DNA of 55,013 nt from Levilactobacillus namurensis DSM 19117. GTDB taxonomy: Bacteria > Bacillota > Bacilli > Lactobacillales > Lactobacillaceae. The stretch lies in the NCBI RefSeq assembly GCF_001434785.1, contig NZ_AZDT01000018.1, positions 1 to 55,013 of the forward strand, given 5' to 3'. Made by a program: the position numbers and the translations under genes. The notes below the pieces were generated by a model, which did no database searches, had not been told where the DNA came from, and saw only the letters and a program-made list of their open reading frames with translations. Every line of letters starts with the position of its first letter. Within the stretch, counting starts at the first letter, position 1. Positions 28,642-37,782 of this stretch are shown here, piece by piece.

Positions 28642-28824
28642 ACAAGAAAACCTTTGTGAAATAGATTAGCGTCAGTTGGGGAATAAAATAGCTTACGACA
28701 ACTATTCGTTCACGTGGGGACCATTTGGTTACTTTAATCTAGTGAATAACGTCACTTATAATAGCAATTGAATTCCGGGAACGATAGATTCGCGGTCAAT
28801 TGAAATTTAAGGAGGCAATGGTTC

Positions 28825-29808
28825 ATGAAAAAAGTGTTAATGAGTGAAAAGATTGACGATGCTGGGATCAAGTTGTTAGAAGATAACGGGTTTACCGTAA
28901 CGACTTCACCAGCAACGGACAAAGCAACGATGGCTTCAGAAATTAAAGATGCCTATGCGGTGATTATGCGCTCTTCCGAACTTCCTGACGATGTCATTAG
29001 TGCTGGTAAGAATCTAAAAATCATTTCGAGAAACGGAACGGGAATTAACAACGTCGATGTTGAGAGTGCAACCAAGCACCATGTGTTGGTCGCAAAGGTC
29101 AATGGGGCGAATGCCTTCTCCGTCGCTGAATATGCGTTGACCAGTATGTTGATGTTGAGCCGTAAGATTATCTTGGATGACAAGCTGGTTCGCGGAAAGA
29201 AAAATGAATTGTCTACATATGGATCATTACCAAACTTCTCCAGCCAAATGGGAATCAACGGTAATGAACTACGGGGAAAGACGTTAGCAATTTTAGGCTT
29301 GGGAAAGATTGGCCGTCAGTTGGTTAAGTTTGCGCAGGCTTTTGAAATGAACGTAATCGGCTATGATCCATACGTTAAGGATGATCCGGTTAAGATGTAT
29401 GACCACTTAGAGGATATTTATCCAGTTGCCGATTTCATTTCGATTCATATGCCGTTAACGCCAGAAACGGCAGGAATGATTGGTGAAAAAGAATTAAAGA
29501 TGATGAAGTCCAATGCCATCCTGATCAACTCTGCTCGGGGCGGTATTATCGATGAAGTTGCTTTAGCGAAGGCCTTGAAGAGCCATGAAATTGCAGGGGC
29601 AGCCTTAGATTCCTTTAAGCCAGAACCGCCAGCACCGGACAATCCATTATTTGATGTTGATAACGTGATTATGACCTCACATATTGCGGGGACGACTGCT
29701 GAAGCTAACCAAGCGTTAGGTGTGGGTGCCGCGCAAGCCATCATTGATTTTTCAAATGGTAAGATGCCAGAATTCCCAGTTAATCCGGACGTGTTTGTGG
29801 CGGAATAG
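28825..29808 (+). CDS. D-2-hydroxyacid dehydrogenase
   Basis: The product is 327 residues of the NAD-dependent D-isomer-specific hydroxyacid dehydrogenase family, closest in style to phosphoglycerate or hydroxypyruvate reductases. The nucleotide-binding motif is GLGKIGRQLVKFAQAF near residue 159. The catalytic triad is Arg238 (NSARGG), Glu267 (FKPEPP) and His286 (TSHIAG). AAGGAGG precedes the ATG. It is followed 21 bases later by the DASS transporter gene. In a sugar-acid cluster it might reduce tartronate semialdehyde or hydroxypyruvate to glycerate, but lactate, tartrate or other hydroxyacids are equally compatible. Confidence 0.9.
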   Translation: MKKVLMSEKIDDAGIKLLEDNGFTVTTSPATDKATMASEIKDAYAVIMRSSELPDDVISAGKNLKIISRNGTGINNVDVESATKHHVLVAKVNGANAFSVAEYALTSMLMLSRKIILDDKLVRGKKNELSTYGSLPNFSSQMGINGNELRGKTLAILGLGKIGRQLVKFAQAFEMNVIGYDPYVKDDPVKMYDHLEDIYPVADFISIHMPLTPETAGMIGEKELKMMKSNAILINSARGGIIDEVALAKALKSHEIAGAALDSFKPEPPAPDNPLFDVDNVIMTSHIAGTTAEANQALGVGAAQAIIDFSNGKMPEFPVNPDVFVAE

Positions 29809-29829
29809 TGTAGAGGAGAGGTTATTGTT

Positions 29830-31227
29830 ATGAAACGTGGCAAATTAATTGCTGGTGTGATTGGTCTGGTTTTGGGAATTGCAATTGCGTTCTTTATTCC
29901 AACGCCACAGGGATTGTCGCATGCTGCGATGGTCGTCTTGGCAACTTTAGTCACAGCTAACATTTTCTGGATTTTTAATGTTATTCCGAACTTTGCAACT
30001 GGACTATTAATGCTAGCGACTTGGGTCGTTTGCAACGCGGTTCCGTTTGAGACGTCGTTTGCAATTTTCTCGACCACAACGATGTGGATCATTATCGGTG
30101 GCCTGGCGTTAGGGGCCGCAGCCACTAAAACGGGGCTGATCACTAGAATTGCGTACAAGATTATGTCCTTCTTCCCGGCTAACTTTAAGGGCCAATCTTT
30201 AGCTCTATTTATTTCCGGGACGATTATTGCGCCCATGATTCCTAGTGCGCACCCTAAGGCGGCGATGAGTACCCCAATCGCCCAAGGAATCAGTAACGCA
30301 CTTAGTTATAAGCCTAAGAGTAAGGCGAGTTCTGGGCTGTTCTTAGCGGCAATGTGGGGCTTCTTCGTGACTGAAGGAAGTTTCTTAAGTGCCACGGCAC
30401 AGAACTATGCCTTTAAGGGGCTGTTACCCACCAAGTATCAGGGTGTCTTATCCTGGGGGAACTGGTTCTTGATGATGCTTCCATGGACGCTGATCATCTT
30501 AGTTGCTGGATACATGGTCTTGAATTTCCTGTTCAAGCCTAAGGACGATACACCTGTGTCTAAGGAATTCATCAATACGCAGTTAGCTGATTTAGGACCT
30601 ATGTCCCGAGATGAAAAGATTACGGCAACGGCCATTCTTTTAGCTATTATTATGTGGATTCTAGAATCCAAGATTAATATTCCATCGGCCGTAACGGCGT
30701 TGATCTGGGTAAGTATCTTAGTCGCAACCAACGTCTTAACGGCGGATGATTTCAAAAACCGGCTAAGTTGGTCAACGATTATCTTTATCGGGACTGTGAT
30801 GGCGTTAGGGAATGTCATGCAGACCGTTGGGTTGACCACTTGGTTACGGGGCATCTTGAAGCCGGTCATCGGACCAGTCATTGGGAACATCTGGATTGCG
30901 GTGATTGTGTTACCAATTATTATCTACCTGGTTAAGTTCGTCGTGGTTTCCTTGATTGCTACTGGGACCTTGGTCACCTTAGCCTTGTTGCCGTTAGTTT
31001 CTGAAATGGGCTTTAATCCCGCATTGATTGTTATTATCGTCACGACCAGTGTTAACGTTTGGCTCTTGTCTTACATGAACGCACCGTTCTTAACGGGATC
31101 TGCGGCCGTACAGGATAGCATGGCTTCGCGAGCGGCTTTGGCGAAGTCGTCGATTGGATACATGGCGATTAACATTGTGGGTCTATTGATCTGTGTGCCA
31201 TTATGGCAACTCATGGGAATTGCTTAG
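29830..31227 (+). CDS. DASS-family (SLC13) dicarboxylate/anion transporter
   Basis: The product is 465 residues with about eleven to twelve hydrophobic segments. Family features are the WIIIGGLALGAAATKTGLITRIAY region, the re-entrant-loop-like MIPSAHPKAAMSTPIAQGI and STIIFIGTVMALGNVMQTVG, and a second repeat ending SVNVWLLSYMNAPFL. DASS proteins take up di- and tricarboxylates such as citrate, succinate or tartrate with Na+ or by exchange. Co-transcription with the hydroxyacid dehydrogenase and proximity to gudD make an aldarate or hydroxyacid substrate likely; this is inference. A terminator follows at 31280. Confidence 0.9.
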   Translation: MKRGKLIAGVIGLVLGIAIAFFIPTPQGLSHAAMVVLATLVTANIFWIFNVIPNFATGLLMLATWVVCNAVPFETSFAIFSTTTMWIIIGGLALGAAATKTGLITRIAYKIMSFFPANFKGQSLALFISGTIIAPMIPSAHPKAAMSTPIAQGISNALSYKPKSKASSGLFLAAMWGFFVTEGSFLSATAQNYAFKGLLPTKYQGVLSWGNWFLMMLPWTLIILVAGYMVLNFLFKPKDDTPVSKEFINTQLADLGPMSRDEKITATAILLAIIMWILESKINIPSAVTALIWVSILVATNVLTADDFKNRLSWSTIIFIGTVMALGNVMQTVGLTTWLRGILKPVIGPVIGNIWIAVIVLPIIIYLVKFVVVSLIATGTLVTLALLPLVSEMGFNPALIVIIVTTSVNVWLLSYMNAPFLTGSAAVQDSMASRAALAKSSIGYMAINIVGLLICVPLWQLMGIA

Positions 31228-31279
31228 GATAACGATTTAGAGATGATTTGAGATCATTGATTTAGAAAATGGTCGTAAG

Positions 31280-31306
31280 AACCAATGCGATAAGCGTTGG
31301 TTTTTA
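31280..31306 (+). terminator. Terminator after the DASS transporter gene
   Basis: AACCAATGC and GCGTTGGTT pair with one wobble around GATAA, followed by five T residues including arm bases. Confidence 0.7.
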
Positions 31307-31350
31307 TTTAGATGAATTAGTGAAAAAAGTAACATTAGGAGGCGTAGGCT

Positions 31351-32685
31351 GTGCCAATTCTGATTATCGCTTTGGGTGTCGCATTATTGGTTTTTATGAT
31401 TATTAAGCTAAAAATGAATACGTTTATTTCGTTAGTGGTGGTATCAATCACGGTCGGACTATCCTTAGGAATTCCCTGGAACAAGATTGCTGAAGTGGTT
31501 GAAAAGGGAATTGGTGACCAGGTTGGACACTTGGCCATTATCTTTGGATTAGGTTCAATGTTAGGGAAGCTAATCTCTGATTCCGGTGCCGGACACCGAA
31601 TTGCCACGACGTTGACGGATAAATTTGGTCGACGCTATATTGAATGGGCGGTCGTGATTGCGTCCTTCATCATTGGCTTAGCTTTGTTCTTTGAAGTCGG
31701 GCTGGTGGTTCTTTTACCAATCATCTATGTGATTGCGCAAGAAATGAATATGGCGTTACTGTACTTAGCAATTCCGATGGCGGCGGCGTTAAACGTGGCC
31801 CACGCCTTCTTACCGCCGCATCCGGCGCCAACTGCCATTGCAGGGATTATGGGGGCACCACTAGGCCAAGTCCTATTGTTGGGGATGATTGCGGCTGTAC
31901 CAACGATTATCATTATGGGACCGGGCTACAATCATGTGTTACACCGCTTAGCTCTCCAGATTTACCACAAGGATGTTAAGATTCCCGTTTTGGGGGAGCT
32001 TAAGACCTTTAAAGAAGATGAGATGCCTAAGTTTGGGATTAGCTTGGTCACGGCCATTATGCCGGTTATCTTGATTGTGATTGCGACGGTCGTTAAGTAC
32101 GTTTTGCCGAAGCCGTGGTTGTTGTCTAAGGTTCTCCGGTTTATCGGAATCCCGGATATTGCGATGATTGTGTCCTTGCTCTTGGCGATTTATACCGTTG
32201 GCTTGTCACGCGGAATGAAAATGAAGCGCATCGGACAGTCACTCGAGACAGCCGTCAAGCAGATTGCAATGATGCTCCTGATCATTGGTGGTGGGGGTGC
32301 CTTCAAAGAAGTGCTGGTTGAAGGGGGCGTCGCAACCTACGTCTCTCACTTGTTTACGAATTTAGACTTATCACCCATCATTGCCGCGTGGTTGATTACG
32401 GCGGTCTTACGGGTCTGCTTAGGATCAACGACGGTCGCCGCGTTAACGGGGGCTGGTTTAGCAGCGCCGATGATTGCGACGACAGGCGTTGATCCAGCGT
32501 TGATGGTCTTGGCCGTAGGTGCGGGGTCTGTGTTCTGTGACCACGTCAACGGGGCTGGCTTTTGGATGGTTAAACAGTATCTTGGCCTGAGCCTTAAGGA
32601 AGCTTTGGTATCCTGGACGACGTTGACCATGCTAATGTCGGTGGTTGGCTTAGTGATGGTGTTAGGAATTTCCCTGTTTGTTTGA
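31351..32685 (+). CDS. GntP-family gluconate/sugar-acid permease
   Basis: The product is 444 residues, hydrophobic throughout, with about twelve to fourteen membrane segments. GntP hallmarks are GLGSMLGKLISDSGAGHRIATTL near residue 68, AFLPPHPAPTAIAG near 152, LRVCLGSTTVAALTGAGL near 355, and CDHVNGAGFWMVKQYLG near 395. Family members import gluconate, glycerate or related acids with protons. The start is GTG at 31351 with AGGAGG 9 bases upstream. It is transcribed after the DASS gene but separated from it by a terminator. Its place supports a hexonate-use cluster. Confidence 0.93.
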   Translation: MPILIIALGVALLVFMIIKLKMNTFISLVVVSITVGLSLGIPWNKIAEVVEKGIGDQVGHLAIIFGLGSMLGKLISDSGAGHRIATTLTDKFGRRYIEWAVVIASFIIGLALFFEVGLVVLLPIIYVIAQEMNMALLYLAIPMAAALNVAHAFLPPHPAPTAIAGIMGAPLGQVLLLGMIAAVPTIIIMGPGYNHVLHRLALQIYHKDVKIPVLGELKTFKEDEMPKFGISLVTAIMPVILIVIATVVKYVLPKPWLLSKVLRFIGIPDIAMIVSLLLAIYTVGLSRGMKMKRIGQSLETAVKQIAMMLLIIGGGGAFKEVLVEGGVATYVSHLFTNLDLSPIIAAWLITAVLRVCLGSTTVAALTGAGLAAPMIATTGVDPALMVLAVGAGSVFCDHVNGAGFWMVKQYLGLSLKEALVSWTTLTMLMSVVGLVMVLGISLFV

Positions 32686-32703
32686 GAATTGAAATGAGTA
32701 ACG

Positions 32704-32740
32704 AGGACTTGAAAGTCATAGCGGCTTTCGAGTCCTTTTT
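32704..32740 (+). terminator. Terminator of the GntP permease gene
   Basis: GGACTTGAAAG and CTTTCGAGTCC pair with one wobble, followed by five T residues. Confidence 0.88.
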
Positions 32741-33137
32741 GCGCTGAATTTTAGCCTAAAGCGGTCCACCAGCCCATTTCCAAGCCCCTTTCCTTGAATC
32801 CCGCCGCAGTTTGTGATAAGTTTACACCGTAAATTGTGTTTAGTAATAAACAAATTTATAACGGAATGGCCCCGGCACCAACTAGAGGGTGCGGGTCCGT
32901 TTTAGGGCGGTCTGGTCGGTAGGCAACCTCAGGGAGCTGGGTGATGACCTTCAAAGATAAGCAGCAGGTTGTGGCGCAAATTGAAGTCAGTTTGAACGGT
33001 CGCGTGGATAAAAAGTGGTTATAGTGAGGAATTTTCGCAAATTGGTGCGGTCCACATTATAAAAAAGTCCCGCTTAGCGTGTTTTTCTGGTATACTGTCA
33101 CAATTGTTAGTATTGCTAAGCCTTTAGGAGTGTGCCG
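32741..33137. other. Intergenic region before the GntR gene
   Basis: No firm gene was found. A 26-codon frame with a weak ribosome binding site (ATG 32942 to TAG 33022; MTFKDKQQVVAQIEVSLNGR at its start) could be a small peptide but has nothing else to support it. An extended -10 (TGGTATACT) near 33100 is the likely GntR promoter. Confidence 0.4.
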
Positions 33138-33866
33138 ATGGCAGATTTAGTCTATCAACATGTGATGCGTGACTTAAAGACGCGCATTCGGCATGGAGAG
33201 TTTAAAACCAAAAAATTACCAGATGAACGCAGCCTCAGCGAGAGCTACCAGGTGAGCCGTAGCACGATCAAGCGGGCCATGGGCGTCCTCGTGGACCAAG
33301 GCATCATTTTCAAGAAGCGGGGGTCCGGGACCTTCATCAACCCGCTATACCTGAAAGACCAGTCGGCCTTTCGGTATGAGGGGAAGAACTTGGGGATCAC
33401 GGATAGCTTTCAGATCGATGGGGAGCGGCCTAAGATAAAATTGTTAGACTACCAAGTCATCCGAGCGACCCCCGAACTGCAGCAGGACCTCTTCTTAAAG
33501 GAAGACGAGTTCGTGTACCAGATCAAGCGGCTGCGTTCAGTTGACGACCAACCGGTGATTATCGAGACGGGGTATATCCCCATCAAAATCGTCCCCACGT
33601 TGACGGCCGAAGTCGTGCAGAGTTCCATTTTTAATTACATTCAGGAAGCCCAGGGGCGGGCCGTCAACAAGTCCTTCTTGTCGATCCGGGCCCAACCCTC
33701 GAACGCCGAAGACCAGGATCTCCTGGCACTGGCGCCTAACGAACCGGTCGGGGTCATGGAAGGGATTTTCTTCCTCGATGACGGCACGCCGTTTGAAGTT
33801 TCCAACATGCACCTGCATTACAAGTACCTCAAATATGGCACGTTTGTGAATTTAAATGAGGATTAG
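33138..33866 (+). CDS. GntR-family (HutC/UTRA) transcriptional regulator
   Basis: The product is 242 residues. The N-terminal winged helix (residues about 5-70) has the GntR pattern KTKKLPDERSLSESYQVSRS then TIKRAMGVLVDQG and the GSGTFI end. The C-terminal UTRA effector domain (about 90-235) has the IKRLRSVDDQPVIIETGYIP strand and VGVMEGIFFLDDGTPFEVSN. I chose the ATG at 33138, with AGGAG 7 bases upstream, over a GTG at 33132. UTRA regulators usually bind phosphosugars. It lies directly upstream of the phosphoketolase gene and may control it; an inverted repeat at 33930-33973 is a candidate operator. Confidence 0.92.
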   Translation: MADLVYQHVMRDLKTRIRHGEFKTKKLPDERSLSESYQVSRSTIKRAMGVLVDQGIIFKKRGSGTFINPLYLKDQSAFRYEGKNLGITDSFQIDGERPKIKLLDYQVIRATPELQQDLFLKEDEFVYQIKRLRSVDDQPVIIETGYIPIKIVPTLTAEVVQSSIFNYIQEAQGRAVNKSFLSIRAQPSNAEDQDLLALAPNEPVGVMEGIFFLDDGTPFEVSNMHLHYKYLKYGTFVNLNED

Positions 33867-33929
33867 GGCAATTTTTTCTGGAACCCGTTTCAGAAAAAGC
33901 CGTATCCTATCAGACCGCGGATGGTGTCA

Positions 33930-33973
33930 GGTCAATTTTAAAATTTTGGGATAAGTTTTTTTAAAATTGGACC
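33930..33973. promoter_or_regulatory. Inverted repeat upstream of the phosphoketolase promoter
   Basis: GGTCAATTTTAAAA (33930-33943) and TTTTAAAATTGGACC (33959-33973) pair apart from one extra base. It lies 20 bp before the -35 hexamer. It is a candidate operator for the GntR product. Confidence 0.5.
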
Positions 33974-33992
33974 GTATCAATTTACAAAGTAG

Positions 33993-34020
33993 TTGACTTT
34001 TCTCAAAAAGTCCGTATTAT
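33993..34020 (+). promoter_or_regulatory. Promoter of the phosphoketolase gene
   Basis: -35 TTGACT (33993-33998) and -10 TATTAT (34015-34020) are 16 bp apart, leaving an 80-base leader before the ATG. Confidence 0.7.
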
Positions 34021-34100
34021 TAGAGAAAGTAAATTGATCTTATGTGATTTACGAACGCATTGTAACGATGTTAGTTACCCAACGAAGGAGTGTAAAATTC

Positions 34101-36560
34101 ATGGCAGTAGATTTCGATTCCAAATCCTACTTGGAAAAAGTTGACGCCTGGTGGCGCGCAACGACCTACCTTTCTGGTGGGATGATTTTCCTGAAGGACA
34201 ACCCACTGTTCTCAGTTACCAACACACCAATTAAAAAAGACGACGTTAAGGTTAAGCCTATCGGGCACTGGGGGACTATCTCCGGTCAAACCTTCTTATA
34301 CGCTCACGCAAACCGTCTGATCAACAAGTACGGTTTGAACATGTTCTACATCGGTGGCCCTGGTCACGGTGGCCAAGTTATGGTAACCAACTCCTACTTG
34401 GACGGAACTTACACGGATGCATTCCCAGAAATCACCCAAGACCTTGAAGGTATGGCTCGCTTGTACAAGCGCTTCTCCTTCCCAGGCGGGATCGGTTCTC
34501 ACATGACCGCTCAAACGCCAGGTTCTCTGCATGAAGGTGGAGAATTAGGTTACTCTCTGTCTCACGCGGTTGGTGCCGTGTTAGACAACCCAGACCAAGT
34601 GGCCTTCACGGTCGTTGGTGATGGGGAAGAAGAAACTGGTCCAGCCATGACGGCTTGGAACTCCATCAAGTTCTTGAACCCTAAGAACGACGGTGCCGTA
34701 TTACCAATCCTTGACTTGAACGGGTTCAAGATTTCTAACCCAACGATCTTCTCACGGATGAGTGACGACAAGATCGCTAAGTTCTTCGAAGGTTTAGGTT
34801 GGTCACCACGGTTCATCGAAAACGATGATATCCATGACTACATGACTTACCATGAAAAGGCCGCTGCTGTCTTTGACCAAGCAGTTGCTGATATTCAACA
34901 AATCCAAAAAGATGCTCGCGAAAACGGCAAGTACGAAGATGGCGAAATTGCACCATGGCCAGTCGTTATTGCACGTTTACCAAAGGGTTGGGGTGGTCCT
35001 AAGCAAAACCCAGCCGGCGAACCAATTGAAAACTCATTCCGTGCGCACCAAGTTCCACTTGGTCTGTCACAAAACAACTTCGACGAACTTCCAGAATTCG
35101 AAGCTTGGATGAAGTCATACAAGCCAGAAGAATTATTCAACACGGATGGAACGTTGAAGGCAGAAGTTGCCGACTTTGCACCTAAGGGTGACAAACGGAT
35201 GGCAGCGAACCCAATTGCCAACGGTGGCCGTCGTCGTGGCGAAAAGCCAGCAATGTTAGACTTACCAGACTGGAAGTCCTTTGCTAACGACATCAACGCT
35301 GACAACCGTGGGACGAACTTACCAGATGGTAAGCAAAACATGGACATGAACGTGTTATCACAATTCTTCGCCGGTGTTGCGACGAAGAACCCAACGTCAT
35401 TCCGGATCTTCGGACCTGACGAAACCATGTCCAACCGTCTCTGGGACATGTTCAAGATCACGAACCGTCAATGGATGAGTAAGGTCAAGGAACCAAATGA
35501 CCAATACGAAGCACCAGAAGGCCGGATCTTGGATGCTCAATTATCCGAACACCAAGCTGAAGGTTGGTTGGAAGCTTACACGTTAACTGGTCGTCAAGGG
35601 GTCTTCACTTCTTACGAATCATTCTTACGCGTTGTGGATTCCATGATTACCCAACACTTCAAGTGGATCCGTCAAGCTGCCGCTGAAGACTGGCGCAATG
35701 ATTACCCATCATTGAACTTGATCTCCACGTCAACTGTGTTCCAACAAGACCACAACGGGTACACCCACCAAGATCCAGGTATCTTAACTCACTTGGCTGA
35801 AAAGAAGTCTGACTTCATTCGCCAATACCTGCCAGCTGATGGGAACACCTTGTTAGCTGTCTTCAACCGTGCTTTCCAAGACCGTCAAAAGGTTAACCAC
35901 ATCGTGGCTTCTAAGCAACCACGTCAACAATGGTTCTCCGTTGATGAAGCTGAAGAATTGGCAACTAAGGGAATCAAGGCTATCGACTGGGCTTCCACTG
36001 TTGCTGAAGGTGAAGATGCTGATATCGTCTTCGCTTCTGCCGGTGTTGAACCAACCATCGAAACTTTGGCTGCTGTTGACTTGATCAACGACGCCTTCCC
36101 AGCTGTTAAGATGCGTTACGTCAACGTTGTCGAATTAGGTCGTCTTCAAAAGAAGAATGGCCCTCTGAACGCAGAACGTGCTTTGTCTGATGACGAATTC
36201 AGTTCTCTGTTCGGTGAATCCGGCACGCCAGTTGTCTTTGGCTTCCACGGCTACGAAGACTTAGTAGAATCAATCTTCTACGAACGTCAACACTTAGGCT
36301 TACACGTCCACGGTTACCGTGAAGATGGTGACATCACCACGGCCTACGACATGCGGGTCTACTCCGAACTTGACCGCTTCCACCAAGCTAAGGATGCTGT
36401 TAGCGTCTTAGTAAACAAGGGTGTGGTTGACGAAGCTGCTGCTAAGGCCTTCGACAAGAAGATGGATGACATCTTAGCTAAGCACTTCAAGGTTACCCGT
36501 GACGAAGGTCATGATATTGAAGAATTCACGAAGTGGCAATGGACGCCATTGAAGAAGTAA
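34101..36560 (+). CDS. xpk: Xylulose-5-phosphate/fructose-6-phosphate phosphoketolase
   Basis: The product is 819 residues, the normal size. It is the thiamine-diphosphate enzyme that splits xylulose 5-phosphate with phosphate into acetyl phosphate and glyceraldehyde 3-phosphate, the key step of heterolactic fermentation. Signatures are [48 protein letters not shown], the [17 protein letters not shown] region, the ThDP-binding [19 protein letters not shown], the [20 protein letters not shown] motif and [15 protein letters not shown] chose the ATG at 34101 because AAGGAG lies 11 bases upstream and the family starts there. The gene uses a narrow set of codons (TTA, CCA, GAA), a sign of strong expression. 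Strong support for an obligate or facultative heterofermenter. Confidence 0.97.
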   Translation: MAVDFDSKSYLEKVDAWWRATTYLSGGMIFLKDNPLFSVTNTPIKKDDVKVKPIGHWGTISGQTFLYAHANRLINKYGLNMFYIGGPGHGGQVMVTNSYLDGTYTDAFPEITQDLEGMARLYKRFSFPGGIGSHMTAQTPGSLHEGGELGYSLSHAVGAVLDNPDQVAFTVVGDGEEETGPAMTAWNSIKFLNPKNDGAVLPILDLNGFKISNPTIFSRMSDDKIAKFFEGLGWSPRFIENDDIHDYMTYHEKAAAVFDQAVADIQQIQKDARENGKYEDGEIAPWPVVIARLPKGWGGPKQNPAGEPIENSFRAHQVPLGLSQNNFDELPEFEAWMKSYKPEELFNTDGTLKAEVADFAPKGDKRMAANPIANGGRRRGEKPAMLDLPDWKSFANDINADNRGTNLPDGKQNMDMNVLSQFFAGVATKNPTSFRIFGPDETMSNRLWDMFKITNRQWMSKVKEPNDQYEAPEGRILDAQLSEHQAEGWLEAYTLTGRQGVFTSYESFLRVVDSMITQHFKWIRQAAAEDWRNDYPSLNLISTSTVFQQDHNGYTHQDPGILTHLAEKKSDFIRQYLPADGNTLLAVFNRAFQDRQKVNHIVASKQPRQQWFSVDEAEELATKGIKAIDWASTVAEGEDADIVFASAGVEPTIETLAAVDLINDAFPAVKMRYVNVVELGRLQKKNGPLNAERALSDDEFSSLFGESGTPVVFGFHGYEDLVESIFYERQHLGLHVHGYREDGDITTAYDMRVYSELDRFHQAKDAVSVLVNKGVVDEAAAKAFDKKMDDILAKHFKVTRDEGHDIEEFTKWQWTPLKK

Positions 36561-36590
36561 TCTTCGATTAACCTTTAATGAATTAAACGA

Positions 36591-36625
36591 AAAACGCTCG
36601 AGACTGCGGTCTCGGGCGTTTTTTT
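36591..36625 (+). terminator. Terminator of the phosphoketolase gene
   Basis: AACGCTCGAGAC and GTCTCGGGCGTT pair around TGCG with one wobble, followed by seven T residues. Confidence 0.92.
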
Positions 36626-36633
36626 GTGCACTT

Positions 36634-37539
36634 TTAGTCTTCATCCTTGAGGTGATCCAGCAATTGTGGGTTGTCGGGGTCAACGTTGATGTTGTTCAGG
36701 TAGGTACGACTGTAGGAGTTACGGAACTTGGAGGGGGTAGTCTGGGTCACCTTTTTAAAGACTCGGAAGAAGTACTTTTCGTTCTGAAAGCTTAACTGGT
36801 CGGCAATTTGCTTGATGGAGAGGTCGGTGGTCAAGAGGAGTTGTTCGGCCTGCTCGATCTTGATTTGGTTAATGTAAGCGATGGTGGTCTGGTTCTCGTG
36901 AGTGCGGAACAGTAGGGTCAGGTAAGTGGGACTGATGTCAAAGTGGTCGGCAATCGTGTTCACGGTGAGGGACTCGTGACTGTGAATCTTGATCCAATTT
37001 TTAATGAATTCGAACTTAGTGGACCCCACGATGGATTGGTTGGTCTTCTCAGCGGAGAACTGGTTAGCGAGTTCGATGGTCAGGCTGGTCACGAAATAGT
37101 TTGCCGTTACGGGGAGGGTGGTTTGGTTGTTGGCGGAATCCAGGACTTGTCGGGCAAGAATGGTCACTCGGTCAAAGTGGCGAATGTGCATCTTCTGTGG
37201 GATCAGGACGCTGTTGGTGCCGTGTTTTTCTTTGGTAAAACTCGATGTCACGGAGCCATTGGGGAAGAAGTGGAGCCAGTAGTAGTTCGTGTGGTCGGGG
37301 GAGCCCTGGTAGCCGATGTGCCGGATAAATGGTGGAATCAGTAAGCAGTCGTGCGGGCCCAATTCGAACTGCTGCGCCCCAATTTTGATGTAGACTTTTC
37401 CGGTGATCATGATGAAGAGTTCGTAATCACCGTGGTTGGTGATGTCCTTGTGACGCCAGCCAGCAGAGGCGAAGTATTCGCCCGACTTAAATAATGTGAA
37501 AGGCTGGTCAACTTCGAATTTGTATACTTTTTGTGGCAA
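36634..37539 (-). CDS. AraC-family transcriptional regulator
   Basis: The product is 301 residues. An N-terminal cupin sensor domain (about 5-150; GPHDCLLIPPFIRHIGYQG) is followed by two helix-turn-helix units at the C-terminus (about 185-285) with NTIADHFDISPTYLTLLFR and IKQIADQLSFQNEKYFFRVF then KKVTQTTPSKFR. I chose the TTG at 37539 since GGAGG sits 8 bases upstream; a GTG at 37548 overlaps the binding site. It diverges from the alpha-xylosidase operon, whose activator it probably is, with a xylose-containing disaccharide as likely inducer. Confidence 0.9.
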   Translation of the reverse strand: MPQKVYKFEVDQPFTLFKSGEYFASAGWRHKDITNHGDYELFIMITGKVYIKIGAQQFELGPHDCLLIPPFIRHIGYQGSPDHTNYYWLHFFPNGSVTSSFTKEKHGTNSVLIPQKMHIRHFDRVTILARQVLDSANNQTTLPVTANYFVTSLTIELANQFSAEKTNQSIVGSTKFEFIKNWIKIHSHESLTVNTIADHFDISPTYLTLLFRTHENQTTIAYINQIKIEQAEQLLLTTDLSIKQIADQLSFQNEKYFFRVFKKVTQTTPSKFRNSYSRTYLNNINVDPDNPQLLDHLKDED

Positions 37540-37624
37540 ATTAGGCACCTCCGTTTTTCTTTTGTATACTTTTTTGTTAATTCTATGAGTTTCTTAGCGG
37601 GCCGTCAAGCTTTAGAATTGTAAT

Positions 37625-37638
37625 TGTAATCGGTTACA
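37625..37638. promoter_or_regulatory. Catabolite-responsive element (cre)
   Basis: TGTAATCGGTTACA matches the cre pattern fully and is almost palindromic. It lies in the divergent araC / alpha-xylosidase region, as expected for CcpA control. Confidence 0.78.
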
Positions 37639-37668
37639 TAAAAGGTTAGAAATTACAGACTCGCTGCC

Positions 37669-37706
37669 TAGTCAGGGCGTCCCAGACAGCGGGAACGTCC
37701 TGACTA
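37669..37706. promoter_or_regulatory. Inverted repeat in the alpha-xylosidase leader
   Basis: TAGTCAGGGCGTCCC (37669-37683) and GGGAACGTCCTGACTA (37691-37706) pair closely around 7 bases. There is no T tract, so it could be an operator or leader hairpin instead of a terminator. Confidence 0.5.
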
Positions 37707-37782
37707 AGAAGACAAGTTGCTACTCGGAAGACCGTAAGTGGACTGCCGATACTGAGGCTTGATGATTGAGGAGGTCGTGAAT

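Larger units (their letters stand above)
28462..28824. other. Divergent regulatory region of the sugar-acid operons
   Basis: No gene was found. It contains the palindrome TGTAACTGATTACA, a perfect cre, and a TATAAT hexamer near 28757 that probably serves the plus-strand operon. No good -35 accompanies the TATAAT, consistent with activator-dependent expression. Confidence 0.55.

Noticed and set aside
29445-30236. 263-codon open frame on the minus strand across the hydroxyacid dehydrogenase and DASS genes
   Set aside because: It lies antisense to two well-recognised genes, has no ribosome binding site and a composition mirroring the opposite strand.
33873-33898. Hairpin TTTTTCTG / CAGAAAAA after the GntR gene considered as a terminator
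   Set aside because: The T tract is in the upstream arm, not after the hairpin, and the stem is AT-rich.
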